From Halorientalis litorea (GTDB lineage: Archaea; Halobacteriota; Halobacteria; Halobacteriales; Haloarculaceae): DNA of 64,000 nucleotides. Below are positions 24,958 to 33,729 of the stretch, piece after piece. The stretch's first letter is position 1. Each line of letters begins with the position of its first letter. The notes beneath the pieces were generated by a model. It searched no databases, was not told the origin of the DNA, and saw only the letters and a program-made list of their open reading frames with translations. The translations under genes and the position numbers were made by a program. Location of the stretch: contig NZ_CP095482.1 of NCBI RefSeq assembly GCF_023028225.1, positions 62,001 through 126,000 on the forward strand. Direction: 5' to 3'.

Positions 24958-26097
24958 ATGCGCATCGGGGTCTACAATCCCGCAGTCGGGACACGGTACT
25001 CGGGTGGCACGGAGACGTTCCTCCGAGAGATGATTCGTCGCCTCCAGACCGACCACGAGGTGGTCCTCTACACCGGGGACGGGGATATCCTCCCCGAACT
25101 GGACTTGCCGAACGTCGACGTGACGGGCCTGCCGTGGCTGGACAAGTCCCGCCGGGCGACGGACCTCCTGCGGACGGCGACGGCAGGACAGATGCTCCCG
25201 GCGGAGGTGGAGTCGCTGTCGCTGTTCGGCGGCGCGCGCTTCGGCCGGCGTATCGACGCCGACGGCATCGACGTCCTCTCGACGCACTACTACCTCGACA
25301 ACCTCCTCGTCTCACGGGCAGTCGACGTGCCGACGCTCTTTCGCTTCCCGGGCATCCGGTCGCCGTCGATTCGCTGGCGCGTGATGGCGCGCCACGCGGA
25401 CCCGTCGCTGTACGTGAGCAACAGCGAGACGACGGCCGGGCGCGTGGAGACGTGGCTGGACCTCGATATCGCGGGGACGGTGTACGCGGGCGTCGACACG
25501 GACAGGTTCCACCCGGACGTGTCCCCCGCCATCGACCGCGACGAGTTTACAGTGCTGTTCGTCGGCCGTCTAGACGCCGGGAAGGGGCTGGCAGAACTCG
25601 TCGACGCCGTGGCGCGCCTCCGCGAGTCGACGCCGGCGCGTCTCCTCCTCGTCGGCGACGGGACGCTCCGCTCGGACCTCGAAGCCCGCGCCGAAAAGCG
25701 CGGCATCCGCGACGCGGTGACCTTCGCCGGGGAAGTCGAACACGGGGAGATACACCACTACTACGCCTCGTGTGACGCGTTCTGTCTCCCCTCCGAACAC
25801 GAGGGGTTCCCGGTGGTCAACGTGGAGGCGATGGCCAGCGGGAAACCGGTCGTCAGCACGCACATCCCGGCAGTCGAGGAGCAAATCGTCCACGAGGAGG
25901 ACGGCCTGCTGGTCGACGTTGGCGATGTCGACGCGCTCGCGGCCGCACTCGAACGCCTCGCCACGAACCCCGGACTGCGGGAGCGACTGGGCGAGGCCGC
26001 CCGCGAGAAGGCCGTCGCCGAGTTCACGTGGGGCGTGCAGGCCGACCGGATGGCGACACTCTACGAACGCGCCCGGGACGAGGGGACGCGACGATGA
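24958..26097 (+). CDS. Family 4 glycosyltransferase
   Basis: 379 aa, GT-B. MRIGVYNPAVGTRYSGGTETFLREM (N-terminal GGTE loop), SLYVSNSETTAGRVE, FTVLFVGRLDAGKGLAEL, and the C-terminal CDAFCLPSEHEGFPVVNVEAMASGKPVV with the E-x7-E motif (EHEGFPVVNVE) define a retaining GT4. It overlaps the next GT2 gene by four bases (ATGA), so the two are translationally coupled and probably act consecutively. Sugar specificity unknown. Confidence 0.92.
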   Translation: MRIGVYNPAVGTRYSGGTETFLREMIRRLQTDHEVVLYTGDGDILPELDLPNVDVTGLPWLDKSRRATDLLRTATAGQMLPAEVESLSLFGGARFGRRIDADGIDVLSTHYYLDNLLVSRAVDVPTLFRFPGIRSPSIRWRVMARHADPSLYVSNSETTAGRVETWLDLDIAGTVYAGVDTDRFHPDVSPAIDRDEFTVLFVGRLDAGKGLAELVDAVARLRESTPARLLLVGDGTLRSDLEARAEKRGIRDAVTFAGEVEHGEIHHYYASCDAFCLPSEHEGFPVVNVEAMASGKPVVSTHIPAVEEQIVHEEDGLLVDVGDVDALAAALERLATNPGLRERLGEAAREKAVAEFTWGVQADRMATLYERARDEGTRR

Positions 26098-26954
26098 CCG
26101 CCGACCCGGCCGTGGACGTGGTCATCTGCACGATGGACCGCCGGGAGAAGTTGGAGACGTGTCTCTCTCGTCTCTCGGAACTCGCCTACGACGACTACCG
26201 GGTCGTCCTCGTGGACTCGGGCGACGACGCCGACGTGGTCGAGACGGTGCCGGGCCTCCCAGTCACGTACGTCAGCGCGCCGCCGGAGGGGTTGCCGAAC
26301 GCACGGAACCGCGCGCTGGAACGCTGTGAGGGGAACATCGTCGCGTTCCTCGACGACGACGCCTACGTCGACCCGGGGTGGCTCCGCGCAATCGTCGCCG
26401 AGTTCGAGGACGACGGCGTGGGCGGCGTCGGCGGGCCTGTCCTCGACCCGGGCGAAGACCTCCGTGCGGTGACGCCGGTGGCGGAACTCCGGGCGAACGG
26501 CGAGGTCATCGACAACTTCGACTCCTCAGTCCGGGCGTCCGTCGACCACCTCCGCGGTGCGAACATGAGTTTCCGGGGGTCGGTTCTCGAAGACATCGGT
26601 GGCTTCGACGAAGGCTTCGGCCGACGAGGTGAGGGTCGGGCACACTTCGAGGACACCGACGTGAGCCACCGCGTCAAGCGGGCCGGCTACGACCTAGTGT
26701 ACACGCCCGCCGCGCCGGTGGTCCACGACCACGGTTTCCGCGGGAGTGACAGTTATCACGAGTGGCGACTGCGCAACTGGCTCCGCCTCTACCGGCGCGT
26801 CGACCACGGCACGCTCGACGCCGTAGACTTTCTCTGGCGGTACCTCGCCCGCTGTGGGTACTTCAGCGTGCAGGCCCGTCGCCCTCTCGTCGGGAACGTT
26901 CTGTCTCTTCTCTCCGGGCAACCGCCGGTCGAAAACTCCGTCCGAGAGCGGTAG
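26094..26954 (+). CDS. Family 2 glycosyltransferase
   Basis: 286 aa from MTADPAVDVVICTMDRREKL, starting within the stop of the GT4 gene. GT-A motifs: VVICTMDRREKLETCLSRL, RVVLVDSGDD, NARNRALERCEGNIVAFLDDDAYVDP (DDD metal site), GANMSFRGSVLEDIGGFDEGF and HFEDTDVSHRVKRAGYDLVYTP. The C-terminus is partly amphipathic with no clear helix. A soluble or peripheral enzyme that adds a sugar to the growing lipid-linked glycan. Confidence 0.9.
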   Translation: MTADPAVDVVICTMDRREKLETCLSRLSELAYDDYRVVLVDSGDDADVVETVPGLPVTYVSAPPEGLPNARNRALERCEGNIVAFLDDDAYVDPGWLRAIVAEFEDDGVGGVGGPVLDPGEDLRAVTPVAELRANGEVIDNFDSSVRASVDHLRGANMSFRGSVLEDIGGFDEGFGRRGEGRAHFEDTDVSHRVKRAGYDLVYTPAAPVVHDHGFRGSDSYHEWRLRNWLRLYRRVDHGTLDAVDFLWRYLARCGYFSVQARRPLVGNVLSLLSGQPPVENSVRER

Positions 26955-26998
26955 CGAACCCGAAAGCGTATGTAGAGCCGTGCCCCAGCCATCGGGCA

Positions 26999-28561
26999 AT
27001 GAGACCTGTCGTCATTCTCGGCCTCGACGGTGCGGCCATCGACGTTATCGACGGGTGGGTGGACGACGGCGAACTCCCGAACCTCCGCCGCGTTCGCGAG
27101 GAGGGGGTCTACGAACCGATGCACGCCTGCCTGCCGCCGGTCACCTCTCCGAACTGGAAATGCTACGCGACTGGCCGCAACCCCGGAGAGTTCGGCATCT
27201 TCTGGTGGCAGAACGTCGACTTCGAGGGCGAGCGCATCCACTACCCGAACGACCGGAAGTTCATCACGCCGGAGATTTGGGACTATCTCAACGAGAACGA
27301 CCAGTCCGCCGGTGTGGTGAACCTCCCCATCCAGTACCCGCCGCGGGAGGTAGACGAGTTCATGATAGCCGGCGGCCCCGACGCCGAGAACGAGGGGTAC
27401 ACCAACCCTGCGACCCTCGAAGACCGCCTCGAATCCGAGTACGACTGGAAGGTGCGCGCCGACACGTCCATCAACGAGCAGGGGATGGACGCAGTCGACG
27501 AGATAATCGACCTCATCGGCCTCCGCTTTTCGGTCGCGGCCGACCTGTTCGAGGAACGTGACCTCGATTTCCTCCACGTCACGACGTTCCACATCAACCA
27601 ACTCCAGCACTTCCTCGGCGACCACGAGAAGACGCTGGAAGGCTGGAAGCGAATCGACGACGCGCTCGGACGATTTCTGGAACAGGACGTGAACGTGCTG
27701 TTGATGAGTGACCACGGGTCCGCACCCATCGAGAAGATATTCCACGTCAACACGTGGCTCGAACGGAACGGCTTCCTCGAACTCGACATGAACGAAGCCG
27801 TCACTGGCTTCTTCGAGCGAGTCGGCCTCACGCGGACACGGGTCCGAGCCGTCGTCAACACGCTCGGCATCGCCGACGCGCTCAAGCGGGTGACGCCGGA
27901 TTCGATGGTCAACAGCCTCCCCGAGGAGACCGGTGCCATCAACCAAGCGTACGCGACGGACTTGATAGATTGGGACGCCTCGGTGGCGGTAGCGAGCGGA
28001 CAAGGCCCCATCTATCTCAACCCACAACTGAGTGACTCCGGACGGGAACGAGCGATCACGGAGATTACCGAGGGGCTCGAATCGCTGACGCTCCCCGGGT
28101 CGGACGCGCCGACGGTCCGGGAGGTTCGACGTGGTGACGAGGTGTACAGCGGTCGGTTCGCGGCGGAGGCACCCGACCTCGTATTGGACCAAGGTCCGGG
28201 CGTCCACGTCGACGGCGACTTCGGCGGTGAGGACCTCTACCGTGACCTCGGCGAGTGGAGTATGCTGAACGCCCGCGACGGCATCTTCATGGGCCACGGT
28301 CCGGACGTTCAGTCGGCATCGCTGGACGACCACGCCGAGATTCTGGACCTCGCCCCGACGATTCTCCACTTACTCGACTGTCCGGTACCCGAGACGTTGG
28401 AGGGGCGAGTCGTCACGGAGATGTTCGCCGAGGGGAGCGACCCCGCCGAGCGTCCCGTCGAGCGAGTCGAACCGGGTCACTACGACATCGCCGCCAGCGG
28501 GCGCGGCGACGGACAGGCACTCGAAGAGCGCCTGCAAGACTTGGGCTACCTCGACCAGTAA
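26999..28561 (+). CDS. Alkaline-phosphatase-superfamily enzyme (second copy)
   Basis: 520 aa from MRPVVILGLDGAAIDVIDGW. Metal Asp10 in LGLDGAA, nucleophile region LPPVTSPNWKCYATGRNPGEFG (Thr49 at the nucleophile position), and LLMSDHGSAPIEKIFHVNTWL. It resembles the 510-aa protein at 21086 in order and length and ends RLQDLGYLDQ. A TATA-like agcgtatgtag about 27-30 bases upstream supports a leaderless start. No signal peptide. The flippase gene follows 2 bases after the stop. Likely phosphodiesterase or phosphotransferase; substrate unknown. Confidence 0.82.
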   Translation: MRPVVILGLDGAAIDVIDGWVDDGELPNLRRVREEGVYEPMHACLPPVTSPNWKCYATGRNPGEFGIFWWQNVDFEGERIHYPNDRKFITPEIWDYLNENDQSAGVVNLPIQYPPREVDEFMIAGGPDAENEGYTNPATLEDRLESEYDWKVRADTSINEQGMDAVDEIIDLIGLRFSVAADLFEERDLDFLHVTTFHINQLQHFLGDHEKTLEGWKRIDDALGRFLEQDVNVLLMSDHGSAPIEKIFHVNTWLERNGFLELDMNEAVTGFFERVGLTRTRVRAVVNTLGIADALKRVTPDSMVNSLPEETGAINQAYATDLIDWDASVAVASGQGPIYLNPQLSDSGRERAITEITEGLESLTLPGSDAPTVREVRRGDEVYSGRFAAEAPDLVLDQGPGVHVDGDFGGEDLYRDLGEWSMLNARDGIFMGHGPDVQSASLDDHAEILDLAPTILHLLDCPVPETLEGRVVTEMFAEGSDPAERPVERVEPGHYDIAASGRGDGQALEERLQDLGYLDQ

Positions 28562-28563
28562 CC

Positions 28564-30099
28564 GTGGCGAGCAGAGAGTCTCTGCGGACGCTCGTCAAGG
28601 GTGCCGGGTTCAGCCTGTTCGGGTCGGTGTTCTCGAAGGTCAGTCACTTCGCGTTCTACTGGGTCATCGCCCGCGTCGCCGGTGCCGACGGGTTCGGGGT
28701 GTTCTCCGTCGCACTCGCAGTGCTGGGCTTCTCGCAAATCGTCTCTCTCCTCGGCCTCCGTGGCGGCGTCAACCGCTACGTCGCGTACTATCGTGGCCAA
28801 GACGACGAGGCACGCGCCCGTGGCACAGTCCGTATCGCCGTCGTCGCAGTCCTCGTATCGAGTCTCCTCGTCGCCGTCGTCGTCGCTGCAGGCCACGAGT
28901 ACCTCGCGGACCTGCTTCTGGACCCCGGCACACCCTCGCGTGTCCTCTACCTGATTGCGTTCGTCGTCCCCTTGGAGGCCCTTTCGTCGGTATTTATGGC
29001 GACGCTCCGGGGACTCAAGCGCATCGACTTTCAGGTCGCCGCACAGAACATCCTGCAGGGCATCCTCAAGATAACCGGATTTCTCGCCTTCTACTTGGCA
29101 GGGTTCGACACGCTGGTCAGTCTCGTCTTCGGGTACGCGACGGCGATGGTCGGCACACTGCTCGTCGGTCTCTACTTCGTCGAGGGTCGAGAATTCCCCG
29201 TGCTACGCGGTGGGGCACGCTACGAGCCACGGGAACTGTTGGTGTTCTCGATTCCGTTGTTGTTCACGGGCGCGCTCAACCTCGTGGTGGACTGGACGGA
29301 CGTGTTGATGCTCGGGTACTTCGGCGTCAACGCCGACGTCGGTATCTACAACATCGCGTTGCAGGTGGCGATGGTGATGCAAATCGGGTTCACGGCGTTC
29401 GGAGCAATCACGGGACCCGTCCTCTCGGAACTCGTCGGGAAGGACGAACTCGGAGAACTCGAATCGGTGTTGAAAATATCGAACAAGTGGGTGCTGGTCC
29501 TGACAGTCCCGATGGTGGCGTTCGTCTTCCCGTTCGCCTCCGATGTCGTGCGACTGTTCGGGACGGAGTTCCGACAAGGCGCGAGCGTGGTGGTACTCAT
29601 CGGCATCGCGATGCTTGTCAAGACGACGTTCAGCATGAGTGGCACGGTCATCAAGAGTATGGGGCACTCGAACATCATCCTCGCGAACCACGCCGTCGCT
29701 GGCGTGTTGAATTTCCTGATGAACCTCGTCCTCATCCCGCAGCTCGGCATCGTCGGCGCGGCCATCGCAACCAGCGTCGCAATCGGATTAGACGGCATAC
29801 TTCCGGGCGTCGAACTGTACCTCTGGAAGCGTATCTCGCCACTCAGGCCGGACTTCGTGGAACCGGTCGCCGCCGCCGCCGTGTCGACGGTAGCAATCTT
29901 CGTCGGTCTCGGGTGGGCGACTGACATCCACTACCTGATGATTCTCCCCGTCGGGACGGTCTATCTTTTCGTCTACGGGTTCGTTCTGATGAGCATCGGT
30001 GGCCTCAAAGAGGAAGACGTGTACATTCTCGAAGCGATGCGGGACCGAACGGGCTTCGAGAGTCCACGTATCGAGCGGTTCGTCCGCCGCTTCGTCTGA
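28564..30099 (+). CDS. Polysaccharide/oligosaccharide flippase (MOP superfamily)
   Basis: 511 aa from a GTG start 3 bases after the previous stop. About 14 hydrophobic helices, with the N-terminal FSLFGSVFSKVSHFAFYWVIARV and GADGFGVFSVALAVLGFSQI typical of Wzx-like and AglR-type transporters. Such proteins move lipid-linked glycans across the membrane, and here would pass the finished glycan to AglB. The upstream in-frame extension overlaps the AP gene and is not part of the protein. AglR function in Haloferax is flippase or closely associated with it. Confidence 0.88.
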   Translation: MASRESLRTLVKGAGFSLFGSVFSKVSHFAFYWVIARVAGADGFGVFSVALAVLGFSQIVSLLGLRGGVNRYVAYYRGQDDEARARGTVRIAVVAVLVSSLLVAVVVAAGHEYLADLLLDPGTPSRVLYLIAFVVPLEALSSVFMATLRGLKRIDFQVAAQNILQGILKITGFLAFYLAGFDTLVSLVFGYATAMVGTLLVGLYFVEGREFPVLRGGARYEPRELLVFSIPLLFTGALNLVVDWTDVLMLGYFGVNADVGIYNIALQVAMVMQIGFTAFGAITGPVLSELVGKDELGELESVLKISNKWVLVLTVPMVAFVFPFASDVVRLFGTEFRQGASVVVLIGIAMLVKTTFSMSGTVIKSMGHSNIILANHAVAGVLNFLMNLVLIPQLGIVGAAIATSVAIGLDGILPGVELYLWKRISPLRPDFVEPVAAAAVSTVAIFVGLGWATDIHYLMILPVGTVYLFVYGFVLMSIGGLKEEDVYILEAMRDRTGFESPRIERFVRRFV

Positions 30100-30109
30100 G
30101 CGTGCGGTG

Positions 30110-30940
30110 TCACCGCAGTCCTGCTGGGGCGGGGACGCCCGTCAACTCCGAGACGGCTTCCGTGAGCGTCATGAACTCGTATCCCTCAGCACGGAGACGG
30201 TCGACTGCCTCCGCGAGGTGGTCGTACTCCATCATGGCCTGTCGCTTGGGGTGCATCTGGAAGACGACCGGTTCCGCGCGGTCACTCGCGCGCTCGACGT
30301 GTTCGAAGAACTGTCGCCGATACGCCTCGTTGTCGCCGTCCGGGCTGACCATCTCGTCGGTGGGACCGACGATGGTCGCTTGCCAAAGGTCGCCAGTCTG
30401 TCGATACACGTCGAACTCGTCGGCGCGCACGTCGCTGACGGCGAAGAAGCCGTGATGGTCGAGTGCCTCGAAGGTGATGTCACCGCTGTCGTACCCGTGC
30501 GTCCGCCACGCGGTCGGTTCGACGCCGGCCTCTCTGAGCGCGCGGACCGTCCGGCCCACGTTCCACTTCTGATACCACAGCGGGCCGTAGAACGACCCCC
30601 AGATGGCCCACATCAGGTAGTGGTGCCCCTGTCTGAGGTCGATGTTCCACGTCTTCCCGTTGTAGTCAACCGGGTACCCGCCGCGCGGTAGTATCGTCGG
30701 TGCGATTTTGAACGCTTGATAGGTGTGGGCACCGACCTCCATGCAGTCCATCGCGGCGATTTCGCCGATGGTTTCGGCACTCCGGCGGGCGCACTTGCCG
30801 GTGACGAACACCGTTCCCTTCGCGTCCTTTCTGTCGAGGAGGCGAGCGTATTCGAGTGCGTGTTCGGGCTCGTCGCTGTCCCACGGGGTATTCCCGAGGT
30901 CGTGGTGAACGTCGCCGGTGATGCAGGCGATTTTACTCAT
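30110..30940 (-). CDS. Polysaccharide-deacetylase-like protein (NodB fold)
   Basis: 276 aa. MSKIACITGDVHHDLGN gives the first NodB motif as GDVHHD rather than TFDDG, and VGAHTYQAF aligns with the HTxxH motif but lacks the second His. RTHGYDSGDITF and PVVFQMHPKRQAM follow. The NodB-type barrel is likely, but metal binding may be altered, so activity is uncertain. Last gene of the minus-strand amino-sugar set, 33 bases after the SDR epimerase. It may be a de-N-acetylase on a nucleotide- or lipid-linked sugar or a scaffold. Confidence 0.72.
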   Translation of the reverse strand: MSKIACITGDVHHDLGNTPWDSDEPEHALEYARLLDRKDAKGTVFVTGKCARRSAETIGEIAAMDCMEVGAHTYQAFKIAPTILPRGGYPVDYNGKTWNIDLRQGHHYLMWAIWGSFYGPLWYQKWNVGRTVRALREAGVEPTAWRTHGYDSGDITFEALDHHGFFAVSDVRADEFDVYRQTGDLWQATIVGPTDEMVSPDGDNEAYRRQFFEHVERASDRAEPVVFQMHPKRQAMMEYDHLAEAVDRLRAEGYEFMTLTEAVSELTGVPAPAGLR

Positions 30941-30973
30941 GACGAAGCTCCGCGCGCGTCTCCACCGTCGACA

Positions 30974-31939
30974 TCAGCCATCCAGCGAGTACTGTGTCCG
31001 GTCGTCCGCCACAAACCGGTTGACGAGGTCGTTGACCCCCTCACGGACGGACCATTCCGGCTGAAAGCCCGTCTGCTTGACCTTGTCGAAGTTGACGTTG
31101 TAGGACGGTCCGGGGTTCTTGTCGCCGAGATAGGTTATCTCCACGTCGCCGACCTCTTCACGGACGATTTCCGCGATTTCCTCGACACGGTAGTTCTGGT
31201 CGTTCAGACCGACGTTGTACACGTCGTCGTCCCATTTCTCGGGGTTTAGCACGGCGTGTTTGTACGCCCGGGCCGCGTCTCGGACGTGGATGTAGGGTCG
31301 CCAGTTGCTCCCGTCGCCGTACACGGTCAGCGGTTCCCCTGTGAGAGCCCGGAAGACGAAGTAGTTGATGACGAGGTTGAACCGGATGCCGGGCGCGTAG
31401 CCGTAGTTCGTACTCATCCGGAGAGAAATCCCGTTGAAGCCGTGTTCTTCGGCGCGTTCACGGACCAACTGCTCGGATTCGTACTTCGTCTCGGCGTACG
31501 GGCTAAGTGGGTCAGGCTCTATCGTCTCGTCGAGGTTGTCGCTGGCTGCCCGCCCGTAGAGGTTACAAGTCGAGGCGAACACCACGTTGTCGAGGTCGTT
31601 CTTGGCCGCGGCCGCGAGGACGTTCTCCGTTCCCTCGTAGTTGACTGCTCGTGTCTCGTCGGGTCGGTCGTGGGTACTCGGCGCGCCCGTGATGGCCGCG
31701 AGGTGAATGACACCGTCGGCGCCGGCGAGGCCGTTCTCGACCTCACCGTAATCCCGGACGTCGACCTCTCGGAAATTGAAATTGTCGCTGAGCGCGACCG
31801 CTTCGAGGTTCGTCCGCGACCCCGAAGAGAGGTCGTCGAGAACGGTCACTTGCGATACGTCGTCGTCGTCCTGGAGTAGCGGCAGCAAGGCACTCCCGAT
31901 GTAGCCGGCCGCACCAGTGACTGCGATGTGTTCTGTCAT
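30974..31939 (-). CDS. NAD-dependent sugar epimerase/dehydratase (extended SDR)
   Basis: 321 aa. The Rossmann motif is TGAAGYIG (residues 8-15), VIHLAAITG follows, and the catalytic set is FASTCNLYGR (Ser123/Thr124) with YAETK (Tyr148, Lys152). GNWRPYIHVRD-type segment (SNWRPYIHVRDAA) is the typical extended-SDR substrate loop. It likely modifies a nucleotide sugar in the amino-sugar branch. Its start overlaps the end of the DegT gene (ATGA), a strong sign of a shared pathway. Confidence 0.9.
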   Translation of the reverse strand: MTEHIAVTGAAGYIGSALLPLLQDDDDVSQVTVLDDLSSGSRTNLEAVALSDNFNFREVDVRDYGEVENGLAGADGVIHLAAITGAPSTHDRPDETRAVNYEGTENVLAAAAKNDLDNVVFASTCNLYGRAASDNLDETIEPDPLSPYAETKYESEQLVRERAEEHGFNGISLRMSTNYGYAPGIRFNLVINYFVFRALTGEPLTVYGDGSNWRPYIHVRDAARAYKHAVLNPEKWDDDVYNVGLNDQNYRVEEIAEIVREEVGDVEITYLGDKNPGPSYNVNFDKVKQTGFQPEWSVREGVNDLVNRFVADDRTQYSLDG

Positions 31940-33090
31940 TTATCTGTCTCCGTATCGATTAGTTCGATTACGTGTTCGGCTTCTGCCTTCGTCAACCTTG
32001 GATGCATCGGTAGCGTCAATAGCTCGTCGGCCAACTGCTCAGAGACGGGGAGCGTCGGCGTGGGGCCCTGCTCGTCGAACAGTTGGTGGTGGTGGAGTGC
32101 CGGGTCCCAGTGGACGCTGATACCGACATCCGCGTCCATGAGTTTGTGCGCGAGTTCGTCCCGGGAGAGAGGATACTCGTCGGTGACGCGGACAACGTAG
32201 TAGAGATACGTATGCCGCCGATTGTCGGTTACTGGCGGCGTCTCGATGCCGTCGACATCGTCGAAGGCCGCAGTGTACTCGGCGGCACGCTGGCGGCGGT
32301 GAGCGATGAAGTCCTCGACTTTCTCCAGTTGTGCCAGCCCCATCCCGGATGCAACGTCCGAGAGGCGGTAGTTGTGGCCCAGTTGTGGGATGGAGTACTG
32401 CCACGGCTTCGGGTCCTCTTCGCGGTTCCACGCGTCGGTGTCCATCCCGTACGACCGCAGCGTCTCGACGTTGTCCGCGACATCCTCGTGTGGTGTCGTC
32501 ACCATCCCACCCATCCCGGTCGTTATCATCTTGAGTGGGCCGAAACTGAACACCGTCGCGTCCCCGTGAACACCGATTTTCTCGCCTTCGTACTCGCTCC
32601 CGAGTGCGTGAGCGGCGTCCTCGACGACCCGGAGGTCGTACTCGTCCGCAACGTCCATGATAGCGTCCATGTCACAGGGATAGCCGCCGTGGTGTATCAA
32701 CAGAACAGCGTCCGCCTCCGCCCCGCGTTCGGCGATGGCGTCGGCAGTGATGTTGTACGTCTCCGGGTCGACATCGACGAACAACGGTTCGAAACCGTTC
32801 TGTCCGATGGCGATACCGTTGGCGATGAACGCCTGTCCGGGGACGATAACCGTCGCGTCCTCGGGGAGGTCCAGTGCGTTCAGTGCCATGTCCATTCCCG
32901 CCGTACAGTTGACGACGCTGACAGCGTGTTCCGCACCGACGTACTCCGCGAATTCATCCTCGAATTCACGAGTCGTCGGACCGTTCAGGACCCAGCCCGT
33001 CTCGAACACGTCCGCGATAGCGTCGAGTTCGTCTTCGCCGACAACGGGCGTGCCGAGTTCGACTTGGCCCAGTTCGTTCGACCCAGTCAT
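31936..33090 (-). CDS. DegT/DnrJ/EryC1-family sugar aminotransferase
   Basis: 384 aa from MTGSNELGQVELGTPVVGED. PLP enzyme that aminates a keto-sugar nucleotide. Key features: VVEDAAHALG (Asp158 binds the PLP ring), FSFGPLKMITTGMGGM (Lys187 forms the internal aldimine), and GHNYRLSDVASGMGLAQLEK. An in-frame extension of 57 codons upstream has no family similarity. A minus-strand TATA-like tttttatg lies near 33230, followed by an inverted repeat, giving a leader of roughly 115 bases. Downstream SDR overlaps it by four bases. Confidence 0.92.
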   Translation of the reverse strand: MTGSNELGQVELGTPVVGEDELDAIADVFETGWVLNGPTTREFEDEFAEYVGAEHAVSVVNCTAGMDMALNALDLPEDATVIVPGQAFIANGIAIGQNGFEPLFVDVDPETYNITADAIAERGAEADAVLLIHHGGYPCDMDAIMDVADEYDLRVVEDAAHALGSEYEGEKIGVHGDATVFSFGPLKMITTGMGGMVTTPHEDVADNVETLRSYGMDTDAWNREEDPKPWQYSIPQLGHNYRLSDVASGMGLAQLEKVEDFIAHRRQRAAEYTAAFDDVDGIETPPVTDNRRHTYLYYVVRVTDEYPLSRDELAHKLMDADVGISVHWDPALHHHQLFDEQGPTPTLPVSEQLADELLTLPMHPRLTKAEAEHVIELIDTETDK

Positions 33091-33193
33091 CGGTACCCCT
33101 CTGACGCGACACGACTGTTCGACCGTGACCAGAAAACCAGACCCCGGACAGTGTCGCCCCCCGGCACACTGCCGATGAGAGTTCGAACACGGG

Positions 33194-33215
33194 AATACGA
33201 CATTACTATCGTATT
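33194..33215. promoter_or_regulatory. 7-bp inverted repeat in the DegT leader/promoter
   Basis: aatacga (33194-33200) and tcgtatt (33209-33215) are perfect arms separated by 8 bases, between the TATA-like sequence and the DegT start. It could be an operator or a hairpin in the 5' leader. The rest of 33091-33257 shows no gene. Confidence 0.45.
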
Positions 33216-33257
33216 GCCACACAACTACATAAAAACATTCAAATCCCGACCGGCCAC

Positions 33258-33692
33258 TCACTCCGTGGCGTCACGGACCGCCGTCTCGTAGTATCCCTCC
33301 TCCACCGTTCCGTCGACGACGAGCGAGTACGGCGGGATGTCACCCGAGACAACTTCACCGGCACCGACGACGCTGTGGTGGCCGATGGTCGTACCGGGTT
33401 TCACGACCGTCTGTGTCCCGATGAAGACGTTGTGTTCGAGTTCGATGGCAGACCTGTCCACCTCCTCGGTCAGTCCGAGACACTTGCGGTGGGAGTCGGC
33501 ACAGTTGAGCGAGACGAACGGCGCGATATCACACCCATCTCCGATGCGTATCTCCGAGTCTTTCGCGTTGACGACGCTGAAGAATCCGAGGTAGACTCCC
33601 TCCCCGATGTCCGGGTCCCCGTTCAACCAGACCAACGGATGGAACCGGTTTTCCTCGAAGTCGATCCACTCCAAGAACTCGGCCTTGTCCAT
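33258..33692 (-). CDS. Hexapeptide-repeat acyltransferase
   Basis: 144 aa. Left-handed beta-helix repeats: GDPDIGEGVYLGFFSVVNAK, IRIGDGCDIAPFVSLNCADS, LEHNVFIGTQTVVKPGTTIGHHSVVGAGEVVSG. It resembles WbbJ/sugar O- or N-acyltransferases of the maltose acetyltransferase-like group; His68 region (NCADSHRK) is in the position of the catalytic His. Probably acylates the amino group placed by the DegT enzyme. A minus-strand A-rich TATA-like sequence lies about 27 bases upstream. Confidence 0.85.
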   Translation of the reverse strand: MDKAEFLEWIDFEENRFHPLVWLNGDPDIGEGVYLGFFSVVNAKDSEIRIGDGCDIAPFVSLNCADSHRKCLGLTEEVDRSAIELEHNVFIGTQTVVKPGTTIGHHSVVGAGEVVSGDIPPYSLVVDGTVEEGYYETAVRDATE

Positions 33693-33729
33693 GGCGGTTC
33701 AACCGAACGACTCCTCTTATTTTTTCCCC

